NCBI GenBank assembly: GCA_900539835.1
Contig: UQDR01000026.1
Span: 1-26,756 of the forward strand
Origin: an uncultured Ruminococcus sp.
GTDB taxonomy: Bacteria; Bacillota; Clostridia; Oscillospirales; Ruminococcaceae
Length of the DNA stretch: 26,756 nucleotides
Direction: 5' to 3'
The position numbers and the translations under genes were made by a program. Numbering within the stretch: the stretch's first letter is position 1; every line of letters starts with the position of its first letter. The notes below the pieces were generated by a model that searched no databases, had not been told where the DNA came from, and worked only from the letters and a program-made list of their open reading frames with translations. Below, in pieces: positions 8,020-17,047 of the stretch.

Positions 8020-9462
8020 TTATCGAGCAACTGACACATACCTTTGATTTTTGCTCTTCGGTTTATTCGGAATTGTAAGACGAATTGCTCCGCTTTTTAT
8101 CAAAGGGTGAACATATTTAGTCATTACATACGCAATAGTCATTCTACCTTTGAAAAGTTTCTCAAGCTCGGAGCGACTTCTCGGAGTTTTGCAGAAATCT
8201 AGTATTTCTTGCTCTTCATCGCTCATTTCAGGAGATACCCAACTATTATTGTTATACAATGTCACCCTAAAAATTCCACGCTCGTTTTCAAACTTAGGTG
8301 CAGGTAAACCCCATTCTTTCATCGCATTTATTATCGTAGGTATTCCACTATAACGATTTTCCGTTTCGCCCAATACTTCAAGTGCATTTGCGATAAACGG
8401 ATTCCTCGTATCCGCCGAAATCTTGCCAAGCTGATCAAGAGTCATTCTTCCATACAAACCACCAGGATTTTCAACCTCAAGTCTGTCGCTAAACATTCTA
8501 ATAGATATAGGTGCAGAATCAGTATGAATGCTGTAATCGCGGTGCACAAGAGCATTAATGATAATCTCTCTTATTGCAACAATTGGATACTCTGTTTTAT
8601 CCATACGTCTTCCAGTCGTTCTATCAATAATAGTTTTCGCCTTCATATTCTTGCGAATAAAAATCAGTGCATCGTTCATCATCTGAACTAGCGTGCCGTC
8701 AATACGACGATTATCAATGAAACGTTCTCCTACACTTCCTGTCAAGCTCATTTCTGTTCCTGGAACTGAAACTGCCGTGATACATAACTGCGGAAAAAAC
8801 GCCTGTGGATAATCTGCAAACAGCATAACTCCTGCCAAAGTAGGCTTATCATCGTCAGTGAAACCTTGCAGCCGACAGATTTTTTCTTCCGAAAGTTCCG
8901 CTAAATTTGACTTTCTACTTTTCAGTTCAAGTAGATATTGTGAAAGAGCTGAAGTTTTTATATCTCCCATTTTTGCTCGCTCTGCACAGCGCAATTCATC
9001 TTGAATTTTCTTTTTAAATGCCTCATAGCTGTAAACCTCATACTCGGTCATTATACGGTCACCGTCCGCAACTCTCACATATGAGCCTTTCAACCTCCCA
9101 GCGCCTTTATAAAAACAAGGCTTTAAATAATTGTCGATTTCTTGAATTTCCGCACAAACCACCGTCTTACTGTCGATATTCACAGCGGTACAAAGAGGTC
9201 TTACTGCAGGTTCCATTTGCAAACTTTGCTCCATAATTTTCCTCTGGAGATCCGACGCATCATAAACTCCACAAATTGAATAATCTGAATTCTCATCAAT
9301 TCCGAAAATAATTTTACCACCGCCCGGCTGATTTGAAAAGGAAGAAAAGGTTTCAAATAGTTTCGGACAACCCTTTGCTGCAGCTTTTAATTCAACGTAA
9401 TTACTTTCGCATTGTTTCCTACGAATATCATCCACTAACTCAATAAGTTCGCTTTCAAGCAT
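8020..9462 (-). CDS. AlbA_2 (Schlafen-type) and HATPase_c_4 domain protein, RecG-like regulator
   Basis: Belongs to the abundant prokaryotic family often labelled ATP-binding protein or transcriptional regulator with a Schlafen/AlbA_2 domain. An AlbA_2 domain at about 15-140 has YVELKAA, FSNQPGGGKIIFGIDE and YVRVADGDR. A GHKL-like HATPase_c_4 domain at about 290-400 has N303 and the HRDY motif at 307-310, then ENPGG at 331-335. A winged-helix C-terminus at about 408-480 (QEILDFCKTPRSRSELEKLF) fits DNA binding. The 480-aa length is normal and the frame is intact. ATG at 9462 follows GGGAGGCG. A perfect consensus promoter lies 25 to 50 bases upstream, bracketed by an ATTAGAA/TTCTAAT inverted repeat, so autoregulation is plausible. 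Members occur in defence islands and as stand-alone regulators; the role here is not known. Confidence 0.85.
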   Translation of the reverse strand: MLESELIELVDDIRRKQCESNYVELKAAAKGCPKLFETFSSFSNQPGGGKIIFGIDENSDYSICGVYDASDLQRKIMEQSLQMEPAVRPLCTAVNIDSKTVVCAEIQEIDNYLKPCFYKGAGRLKGSYVRVADGDRIMTEYEVYSYEAFKKKIQDELRCAERAKMGDIKTSALSQYLLELKSRKSNLAELSEEKICRLQGFTDDDKPTLAGVMLFADYPQAFFPQLCITAVSVPGTEMSLTGSVGERFIDNRRIDGTLVQMMNDALIFIRKNMKAKTIIDRTTGRRMDKTEYPIVAIREIIINALVHRDYSIHTDSAPISIRMFSDRLEVENPGGLYGRMTLDQLGKISADTRNPFIANALEVLGETENRYSGIPTIINAMKEWGLPAPKFENERGIFRVTLYNNNSWVSPEMSDEEQEILDFCKTPRSRSELEKLFKGRMTIAYVMTKYVHPLIKSGAIRLTIPNKPKSKNQRYVSVAR

Positions 9463-9483
9463 TTTCTTCGCCTCCCAAATACA

Positions 9484-9527
9484 ATTATACGAATTTTATT
9501 AGAATTTGTCAAGAATATTTTTCTAAT
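9484..9527 (-). promoter_or_regulatory. Consensus promoter with flanking inverted repeat (possible operator)
   Basis: Minus strand: TTGACA (9507-9512), 17-base spacer, TATAAT (9484-9489), upstream of the AlbA_2/HATPase gene. ATTAGAA (9498-9504) and TTCTAAT (9521-9527) form a 7-bp inverted repeat around the -35 box, a placement typical of a repressor site. The regulator is unknown, possibly the gene product itself. Confidence 0.65.
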
Positions 9528-9632
9528 AGTTCTTCACAAAATTCTTTTAAAATTCGCATAAACTGATTTATGGCTTGTTATTTTGTCATATGATTATGTA
9601 TTTGGAATATAGCATTTTGCATACCAACAGCA

Positions 9633-10536
9633 TCAGATGCACAATAAATTTTCGAGTATTTCTTTTGTGTTTGACGACAAATAATTATCGCATTGTTCTA
9701 ATTGCTTTTTGTTATGAGTATCAATAAATTTCTTTTTCGTTTCTATTTTTTGAATTTCCATCGAACAATCTTTATCGTTAAGAAGTTTAGATGAAAAATT
9801 TGGATGGTAAACACCAAGAAGTAATTTGGGCGGTATTGGAAAAAAATTTTGAATTATATATAAGTCCATTTGAGAATTGAGTTAAATTTTGTGTAAGAGA
9901 ATTAAGAAACATAAAAGGATTTTCACTAGTAACAAAAGAATAAATTTCATCAGCTCTATAAAAAATAAATGTGTATTTGTTCAATATATTTAGAAATCTT
10001 ATTATACTTTTTTATTGAAAACAGTTAGCATTGATATTTATTCAAAATATCCGTCTTATTCAGTAAATTTTGCAAAAGCTTTTTCAATAATATCCTTTGC
10101 CAAATCAAAAAAATGATTTTTAGATTTGGACAACATTATGGGAATTAATCTATCATATAAATTCTTTTCATATTTTCTTGCTCCCTTTCCCCTTGATAAC
10201 TGCATTATAAAGTTCAACGACAGAATTGATTTATCATTCTGTGAAGTAAAAAATCGCTTGATTTTAAATAAAGAAATTTTCACACTTTTGTCGAATATCT
10301 TTTAGCAAAGACTCTAATAACAGTTCTATAAATTCTGCATATGCTATTTCACATAAATATTTATCTTCAAAATTTTCTAATGTATAAAAATTCCTTTCTG
10401 CGCCAGTGCCCTCTACTTGAGAGGTTATATTTTTCAAATGGAAGAAGAAAACACTTGAAAGCGGCATAATTCTTTTCAGTTCCGAAATTTTCAACGTATG
10501 TTTGAGAACATAATGTTGCTTCTTAGGTTCTTTCAT
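9633..10536 (-). pseudogene. DUF4238 family protein, broken by several frameshifts
   Basis: The ATG at 10536 overlaps the end of the upstream KAP gene by 14 bases and opens with KEPKKQHYV, the hallmark DUF4238 N-terminus. The homologous pieces then alternate between two frames: AERNFYTLE to about 10270; FFTSQNDKSILSLNFIMQLS and IEKAFAKFTE to 10056; IFYRADEIYSFVTSENPFM in 9984-9787; and IIQNFFPIPPKLLLGVYHP with NKKQLEQCDNYLSS, ending at 9633. The order, including a mid-protein SEN-P motif and the final LEQCDNYLSSNTKEIL-like tail, matches DUF4238 proteins of around 300 aa. Within the first piece another frame (from about 10495 to 10440) reads YVENFGTEKNYAAFKCF, so there are probably further compensating indels. 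DUF4238 has no proven function but is frequent in defence-rich regions. This copy cannot make a normal product. Confidence 0.72.
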
Positions 10537-12743
10537 TTATAATCTCTTTTCTGTTTTCCAAATACTCGTTACGCCACTCATCAACTCTTTTTTTAATATC
10601 ATTATTATTAATCATTCTGTTAGTAGATAAATCTTCTTTTACTATAATAAATGCGGCACTTAAATTAATGATATTTTCATCTAATCTCCAAAATTCTTCA
10701 GTTCTTCGAGCCTCAGTAATTATTTGTATAGCTTTTTTATCACTAATAAACTTTTCGTAGGAATTGTCAGTAATTTCATATTCACAAACACCTTTTCCTC
10801 CTTTCCATGTTGTAATATACAACACTAAAAATCTAATAGCATTTAAATTATTCTTTATAGAATCTTTAGTATACTCTGCACACGTCTCCTGCTCTATAAA
10901 CTTCCAGAGCATCAACACTCTTCTTGGCTCTTTCCAGGCAAATAAATTTGTTTCTTTTGTAAATTCCTTTATTCTCAATAAACATATTGTTTCTAATTCC
11001 AGCAGATTATTTAAAGAAATCAGTTTTGACTCTCGAGAATGCTCTGTCTCAGCAATTCTTCCATGAGTTAATTCAATTATATGCAAAAGATACAACAAAA
11101 ACTGAAAACCTAAAAAATCTGAGTTTAAAAACGCATTTTTTAATATATCAAAACGTATATTTATGTCCGAAATTCTAAATAGCAAGTTTGATATCATATT
11201 AACACTAATTGTCGTTGTATTAGAATATATTAATTTAGCATTTGTGTTAGAAAGTCTTCCAGATTGAAAAACAAGAACACTTAGTATCAACTCTATTCTG
11301 TTTTCTGGAATTCTTGATAAATTTAAATTTACTTCTTTTAAATAATTATCAAACAACTTTCGCTTTTTTATCATACTAATATATGTTCTAAATTCATATT
11401 CACTCATATTTAATAAAGAATTGTCAAGTTCACTTCTGCTAATTTTCACATTATCTAAAGAAAGTGAAAAATACAAATCAAATTTACTCTCGGAAGATAT
11501 TCTCATTGCTTGATGTATTTCAGCAGAAGTTTGAAATACACTTAGATATGAAACATTGTTATGAAATTTAGGAAATAGACTAGAGACAGCTTTCAACATA
11601 GTATTAGGATTTTGAGGATATACTTTTTCAAAATCTTTCAAATATTTTTGCTTTTTTTTCTAAATCATTTAATGAGATACCACTACCATTATAACCACCA
11701 ACAAGAGTGAACTTATTATCTCTAATCCATTCAAAAATTGATACTGAAAAAACTTGTAGTGCACATATTCCCGCCATGTCTATAAAATCAACTTCGCTCT
11801 TTACGGCAGAATACATAAACGACATAGAATTACAATACCTGTTAACATCACGCAAGGTGCGTATAAAAGGATTAATACAATTACTAAAAACCATTGACCA
11901 ACGCTCTGAGTCAAATTGTATATTATCAGGAATCTCTATTAAACTGTTTAACTTTTCAAATAAAGAAGCATGAAGTTTATTTATATCTACTGGAGGTACA
12001 TCAAATGAGACTTGAATTATTTTTTCTAAATACTCCTCACCATTGCAATGGTGAAAATCACCCAATGCACGCACCACAATATCTTTATCATAAGAAAGTA
12101 AATAAGTTATATTAGGAAAGCCGGCAACTGCATTTACTAACTGAAAAATGAGTCGAATTTGGTCATTTGTAAGTCTATCAATATCATCTATTATGACTAA
12201 AATTCTTGCATCAAATTCCCTCAACTCTTTTTCTACTTCATTTTTTCTAATTAAAATATTGTTCTGCCTAGATTCAGCGTTTTCTTTTAGTGATTTACCA
12301 ACCGTCTTTGCTAATTTGGGCAACAACTTTAAATATTTACCCACAAAGGGTATATATTCTGAATATTTTAATGCATAAGAATATTTTTCGATGGCATGTC
12401 CAACATTTTTAATTTTTTCATCCTTAATATTTATTTGTAAAGAATCCGATAAGGTTAAGAAAAATTGATTTATTAATTGATTAGTATCGGTAAAATTCCA
12501 AGGATTAAATTGTACTATGACGATCTTTTTCCTATTATCATTTTCTTTAGATTGTCTGATAATTTCCTCAGTCGCCATATTTAAAACAGAAGTCTTGCCA
12601 CATCCCCATTTCCCTTGTAATGAAACAGCATAGTTATCTTTTGTATCAAATTGCATTATTGCTTTAGCTAGGTGCTTAGCAAACCAATTTCGGCCAAGCT
12701 TATCTTCGCAACTGCTATTTATGGGTTTATCTGTATTAATCAT
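10523..12743 (-). pseudogene. KAP-family P-loop NTPase split by one frameshift
   Basis: Two open frames, 12743-11628 and 11641-10523, together form one KAP NTPase. The first half has Walker A GKWGCGKT (residues 44-51), the KAP-typical FNPW (79-82), Walker B ILVIIDDIDR (181-190) and KIIQVSFDVPP (241-251). It runs out of frame after GISLNDLEKKAKIFERF. The second half has only a TTG codon without a ribosome site as a start and carries the usual C-terminal KAP region (FDLYFSLSLDNVKISRSELD). The junction is a run of eight A in the mRNA sense (11652-11659). With seven A the reading becomes EKKQKYLKDFEKVYPQNP and one protein of about 739 aa results. AGGAGA precedes the ATG at 12743. KAP NTPases (the PifA/Kidins220 group) are linked to phage exclusion and to systems such as Qat; the Qat partner genes are not seen here. 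Followed by a DUF4238 gene in a 14-base overlap, implying one operon. A divergent two-TM protein gene starts 213 bases away. Confidence 0.85.
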
Positions 12744-12770
12744 ATTGTTTTCTCCTATCCGTACAAATAC

Positions 12771-12799
12771 TTATTATCATAAGTGATCTTAAGAATCAA
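12771..12799 (-). promoter_or_regulatory. Possible promoter of the KAP operon
   Basis: Minus strand: TTGATT (12794-12799), 17 bases, TAATAA (12771-12776), about 28 bases upstream of the KAP ATG. The -10 box is imperfect. Confidence 0.4.
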
Positions 12800-12956
12800 A
12801 ATTAAAATATATATTTGTAACGCCAAAACGCTTTTTAAACACTAAATTAATGCTTTTTCGATTATATATGAGCACTTTAATATCAACACAGGATAACTTT
12901 AAATTATCTATGTAATTTGGAAAAATATAAACAACATAAGGCGAAGGGCAATAATT

Positions 12957-13724
12957 ATGAAGCGAAATAACAATAGCTTAAAGCAATGGGTTACGTTGAT
13001 TTCTAGTTCGGTACTATCACTTGTAGCATTTGTACTCACTTATTTTTTGGATCCATTAAAATACAACTCACAATCTACATTAGCTACAATACCAGCTTTT
13101 ATGCTTTCAATAATAATACTGATAATTGGTCATATTATTGCGACACATAATGAAGTTGAGAAAGTTTCCGAAGAATCAGAACAGATTTGTGACGTAGTGA
13201 AAAGTTATTTGCATATAACTAAAATAGGGACACCTAAAAGTGCATGGGAGTATATTATTAATCGGTTACCAGTTTTGGAGTATGTACAAAATACTTCTTT
13301 TAATTTTGAAAACGAAATAGAGCAAACCCGTGAACGATTATATGATGGAGATTTATATCATCAATCTGCTAATGTGATTGCAAAACAGGTAAACAAGGGG
13401 TTAACATGGAAAGACATTGGAGACAAATCTGCTATAGAAAGATTTCGAAATATTGACAATAGAGTTGCAAAAGGATGCAAAAAAAATTATCAATACAAGC
13501 TAATACAGCAATCCGAACCCCAGATAGGTTTTATTTTATTAACATATAAAGATGGTACTGTCGAGGTATTGTTCAATTGGGACTTTCGAGAAATACCGCA
13601 AGATCCAGTAGTCCTTTTATCAAGGGATGTTGAGATAATTAATATGTTTGCTGCACAGTATAAAGGATTGTGGGGCGTTGCAGTTGAAGACTATGATAAT
13701 ATCGCAATTAAATCCACTTCGTAA
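12957..13724 (+). CDS. Membrane protein with two N-terminal TM helices and a cytosolic domain, 255 aa
   Basis: Two clear hydrophobic helices at about 11-31 (WVTLISSSVLSLVAFVLTYF) and 42-62 (TIPAFMLSIIILIIGHIIA) are separated by a short loop containing Asp and Lys. A soluble domain of about 190 residues follows. Its end, VVLLSRDVEIINMFAAQYKGLW, recalls the tail of stress or defence proteins where a phospholipase-D-like or similar fold ends in a MF..QF..LW motif, but I cannot assign a family and see no HKD motif. GAAGGG lies 9 bases before the ATG. It is divergent from the KAP operon with 213 bases between, and its 3' end overlaps that of the methyltransferase gene by 34 bases (convergent). The two-TM-plus-sensor layout next to a KAP NTPase makes a membrane-acting effector or sensor conceivable; that is inference. 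Confidence 0.75.
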   Translation: MKRNNNSLKQWVTLISSSVLSLVAFVLTYFLDPLKYNSQSTLATIPAFMLSIIILIIGHIIATHNEVEKVSEESEQICDVVKSYLHITKIGTPKSAWEYIINRLPVLEYVQNTSFNFENEIEQTRERLYDGDLYHQSANVIAKQVNKGLTWKDIGDKSAIERFRNIDNRVAKGCKKNYQYKLIQQSEPQIGFILLTYKDGTVEVLFNWDFREIPQDPVVLLSRDVEIINMFAAQYKGLWGVAVEDYDNIAIKSTS

Positions 13725-14479
13725 AAATATCGATTTAGCATATATGGATCTTCCTCAATCCAATTATAGAGTTGTTCGGCAGATGAATCAGAAATATGCT
13801 GACAAGTCCAAAGAAGTGTTTCTTTATAGTATGGAATAAAATCCTCAGGAAATGGACTTGAACGTTCAAATAATTCAAATTCATAATTACCTTTTTTATA
13901 TGCTGAATCCCGTAAAGCTTTAAAAGTTCGATCCATATCATAATGGTGAAATTTCTGGCTGTTTTCAGTAGCTACCCTTAAATCAAGCTCCATCTTTTGC
14001 CTATCTGATGTTGACATAGGACCAAATCGAATTGAAGCACCGTCATATTGTCGTACAGCAAGTACCCCTCTGGGTATTCTGTTAGATAATGCCTTGATAA
14101 ACAATTCAAGATCGTCAATATATGGGAAAATATTAAATGCTAAGGTTAGATCAGATGGAGGAATTTGCAAGACATCTTTTTCTATATCCAACTTTTGAAA
14201 TGATACTTTTCGATTCCACGAACGGGATCTGTTTATAGCAATATTCAAAGCTTCTTCATCACCGTCAATACCTATAAACTCACAATCATTTGGGATAAAC
14301 TGGTTGAGAAGTTCCAACCATAATCCTGTAGCACAGCCTAAATCAACTATTCTTTTAGGCTTAAGTTCTGCCATCCTTTTGACAAATGCTGACCTTTCGG
14401 GAATTTTTGCACGATGATGATTTTCTAGCCAGTTTGAATCTGCAAGTGGCTTACCTGTTGAATTCTCTTGTGTAATCAT
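13691..14479 (-). CDS. Class I SAM-dependent methyltransferase, 262 aa
   Basis: Rossmann-fold methyltransferase. Motif I VDLGCATG (45-52), the acidic loop after beta 2 FIGIDGDEEAL (69-78), a QKLDIEKD post-motif, and motif-IV-like LTLAFNIFPYIDD. The substrate cannot be told: there is no DNA-methyltransferase NPPY and no rRNA-methyltransferase signature, so a small molecule or peptide is as likely as a macromolecule. AGGAGGAG precedes the ATG at close spacing, and a TTGAAA-N17-TATAAT promoter lies upstream. Convergent with the two-TM gene (34-bp 3' overlap). Intact frame. Probably a passenger of the accessory region. Confidence 0.85.
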   Translation of the reverse strand: MITQENSTGKPLADSNWLENHHRAKIPERSAFVKRMAELKPKRIVDLGCATGLWLELLNQFIPNDCEFIGIDGDEEALNIAINRSRSWNRKVSFQKLDIEKDVLQIPPSDLTLAFNIFPYIDDLELFIKALSNRIPRGVLAVRQYDGASIRFGPMSTSDRQKMELDLRVATENSQKFHHYDMDRTFKALRDSAYKKGNYEFELFERSSPFPEDFIPYYKETLLWTCQHISDSSAEQLYNWIEEDPYMLNRYFYEVDLIAILS

Positions 14480-14544
14480 AATACTCCTCCTGATAATTCA
14501 TTACCTATGATAATTTAAAGTTATCTTACGTTCCTATTAAATAC

Positions 14545-14573
14545 ATTATACAGTAAAATAACATAATTTTCAA
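14545..14573 (-). promoter_or_regulatory. Promoter of the methyltransferase gene
   Basis: Minus strand: TTGAAA (14568-14573), 17 bases, TATAAT (14545-14550), with a leader of about 60 bases. Confidence 0.65.
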
Positions 14574-14623
14574 TACCCTTCCAGTATTTTTTTATAAAAA
14601 TATCATAATATTAGCGACATTAT

Positions 14624-14652
14624 TCGACAAACAAGATTAAAAGATATATACT
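14624..14652 (+). promoter_or_regulatory. Possible promoter of the tyrosine recombinase gene
   Basis: TCGACA (14624-14629), 17 bases, TATACT (14647-14652), about 33 bases before the ATG. Weak -35 box. Confidence 0.4.
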
Positions 14653-14684
14653 TTATATATCACATATAAGGAGGAACACCATAC

Positions 14685-15602
14685 ATGTTTGTTTTATCAA
14701 ATCAAATCTTAGATTTTTTAGAATACTGTAAAAACAGAAAAGCTTTGAATAATAAAACAATAAAAGCTTATTCTATTGACTTAAAACAATTTGAAAGCTT
14801 TTCTAAGAATCACTATGACAAAGAAACAATATGCAATTACATATCATTTTTACATAATACATTTAAACCTAAAACTATTAAGCGTAAAATTGCTACACTA
14901 AAAGCGTTTACACACTACTTAATGATCGAGGATATTATTGAAATCAATCCATTTAATAAGATAGAAACATCTTTTAGGGAACCCGTAATGCTGCCTAAAA
15001 CCATTCCACTCAACATCATACAATTAATATTATTTACTGCTTACTCGGAATTACAAACAGCTACAACCAATTATAATAAAAGAACAGTTACAAGAGATAT
15101 AGCCGTACTTGAGTTACTATTTGCCACCGGGGCAAGAGTTTCAGAAATATGCTCATTGACGCCATCTGCTGTAAACTCTGTTGATCATACAATAAAAATA
15201 TATGGTAAAGGTTCCAAAGAACGAATCATTCAAATTGAAAACTCTAATGTTCAAAAAGCATTAAACAATTATCATTCAATGTTTAGACAAGAAATAAGTT
15301 CCTGTGGGTATTTTTTTGTCAATAAATTGCACAATCGCTTGACTGAGCAATCTGTCAGAGCAATGATAAACAAATACACAAAGCTATCAAAAAGTAATAT
15401 GCATATAACTCCACATATGTTCCGTCATTCGTTTGCTACGTTGCTACTTGAAGAAGACGTTGATATTAGATATATTCAAAAACTATTGGGGCATAGCTCC
15501 ATTACTACTACTCAAATATACACTCATGTCGCTATGTCAAAACAGAAAGAAATTCTTTCTACCAAACATCCAAGAAATAAGATTATGCTAAATATACCAT
15601 GA
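14685..15602 (+). CDS. Tyrosine recombinase/integrase, XerD-like, 305 aa
   Basis: Site-specific DNA recombinase. N-terminal SAM-like core-binding domain at about 1-90 (KTIKAYSIDLKQFESF). Catalytic domain from about 105 with the full set: Arg151 in ATGARVSE, Lys in GKGSKER (175-178), H244 and R247 in HMFRHSF, H270 in LLGHSSITTTQIYTH and nucleophile Tyr279. Length and spacing match XerC/XerD and small mobile-element integrases. AAGGAGGA lies about 9 bases before the ATG. The context (IS elements, decaying recombinase, defence-type genes) favours a mobile-element recombinase rather than the chromosomal dimer-resolution enzyme. It is convergent with the serine recombinase remnant. No adjacent att repeat was found. 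Confidence 0.9.
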   Translation: MFVLSNQILDFLEYCKNRKALNNKTIKAYSIDLKQFESFSKNHYDKETICNYISFLHNTFKPKTIKRKIATLKAFTHYLMIEDIIEINPFNKIETSFREPVMLPKTIPLNIIQLILFTAYSELQTATTNYNKRTVTRDIAVLELLFATGARVSEICSLTPSAVNSVDHTIKIYGKGSKERIIQIENSNVQKALNNYHSMFRQEISSCGYFFVNKLHNRLTEQSVRAMINKYTKLSKSNMHITPHMFRHSFATLLLEEDVDIRYIQKLLGHSSITTTQIYTHVAMSKQKEILSTKHPRNKIMLNIP

Positions 15603-15629
15603 TAATATTAAAACTAGCATACAATACTC

Positions 15630-16905
15630 TTACTTTTTTACCTCTGTTTTTACCTCATACCCGCCTTTGAAAATTACTATTATCTCATTTTTACTAAGCA
15701 CCTTAACACACTCAATCAATTTTCGGACAAGCACATTATCAAAAGTTTTAAACTCAAATTTTTCATTACTAATCTTATCAGTTATATTATCTATCTTTTC
15801 TTGATTTTGAGCCGATAGTTTATTTTGCTGCTTCAATGTCAATAATTTTCCCTCTAAAGTTTGCTCTTCTGAATATAGCCTTGCAAATTCAGAATCCAAT
15901 TTTTCCTCATCGCAACCACCAGAAGCTATTAATTTGACCAAATTATTTCTTGTTTGATCGACCTCTTAAAGTCTTTTCTCTATTGCAGAAATTTCAACTT
16001 GATAATTACAATTAAGAATCTTTGAAACATTGTTTTTTAAAATTTTAGATATTTCATTTGAACAGTTATAATACTCATTAATTGTCCTTACAATCGCTTT
16101 ATGTAAGAACTCTTCATTAATTGACGGTGAATCAGGACAATATTTCTTCCCATGCTTTAATCGGCTTATGCAACGCTATACTATTATTTTCTTTCCCCGA
16201 CCACTCCATGTAACTCTACGATAAGGAGTTCCGCATTTCCCACAGATAAGCAGTTCTGTCAAAGCATATTTACCGCTATATTTGCCTTGTTCGGTAATGG
16301 TTTTATCTGATATTTTACGCTTTGAACTTCTCCTTGCCAGCTCCTGTTGTACTCGATTATATGTATCTCTGTCAACAATAACAGCATGATTATCAGTTAC
16401 AAGATACATAGGACGTTCACCATTGTTTTTAACCTGCTTATGAGTTATACAATCTAAGGTGTATGTCTTTTGGAGTAGTGCATCTCCCACATACTTTTCA
16501 TTTTTCAGAATATTTCGGATAATTCCTGAATTCCATTTCTCGCAGCCTAATGCTGTACGACGGTTCAATATCATCATTTTCTTGGCAATATCAGCCATAC
16601 TGTAACCGTCAAGGAACAGCTTGTATATCATCCTTACTGTTTCTGCTTCTTCGGGAACGATTTCAGGCTTTCCATTTTTACCTTTTTTATACCCCAGTAA
16701 ATGCTTATATTGAAATGCCACTTTGCCTTCACGGTAAGCTTTTTCCTTTCCCCAGTTTACATTTTTACTTATGGATTCACTCTCAGCCTGAGCGAATGAG
16801 CTGTACATTGCAATCATAAACTCCTAAGTTGCAGTTAAAGTATTTATATTTTCTTTTTCAAATATCACGCCTATACCTAAATCTTTTAGAGTTCGTATAT
16901 ATTGT
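15630..16905 (-). pseudogene. Large serine recombinase, 5' truncated, three in-frame stops
   Basis: One continuous frame carries the rear two-thirds of a large serine recombinase. It has the end of the resolvase domain (LKDLGIGVIFEKENINT, EFMIAMYSSFAQAESE), the recombinase domain (KNGKPEIVPEEAETVRMIYK, NILKNEKYVGDALLQKTY), the zinc ribbon (LLICGKCGTPYRR paired with a distal CISRL and KYC) and the long coiled coil (IASGGCDEEKLDSEF to GYEVKTEVKK). The frame is intact apart from nonsense codons at 16824-16826 (TAG), 16176-16178 (TAG, where Trp is expected) and 15966-15968 (TAA). All three fit single transitions. The catalytic Ser and the first 80 or so residues are missing: the reading stops exactly where the IS3 end begins at 16906. 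An integrase of this type normally moves an ICE or phage, so this is the relic of one. Confidence 0.88.
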
Positions 16906-17036
16906 TGGTGCTACTATATAAAAGTACACAGAATAAAGAGAACATGGTATTATAAAATTAGACACAAAGGAGGAATCTTATGTCAACAAAACAAAACCAT
17001 TATGAAGAAGAATTCAAAAGGACTCTGGTCGAGCTT
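16906..17036 (+). mobile_element. IS3-family left-end remnant, copy A
   Basis: 131 bases starting TGGTGCTACTATATAAAAGT, with an AAGGAGG site and the first 19 codons of orfA (MSTKQNHYEEEFKRTLVEL). It matches copy B (19415-19545, opposite strand) with about three mismatches, then diverges abruptly at 17037. The TG at the outer end is typical of IS3-family termini. It interrupts the serine recombinase gene. Confidence 0.85.
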
Positions 17037-17047
17037 CTTGACTGTAG

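Noticed and set aside
10764..11178. Plus-strand open frames inside the KAP gene
   Set aside because: They are antisense shadows of a well-supported KAP coding region, with no ribosome site or family sequence.
11641..11659. Programmed -1 ribosomal frameshift in the KAP gene
   Set aside because: Joining the halves requires a +1 shift (or loss of one A in the transcript), not the -1 shift typical of A AAA AAG sites; slippage of RNA polymerase or a mutation fits better.
10523..12743. Qat defence system
   Set aside because: Only the KAP-type NTPase is present; QueC-like and TatD-like partners are not in the window.
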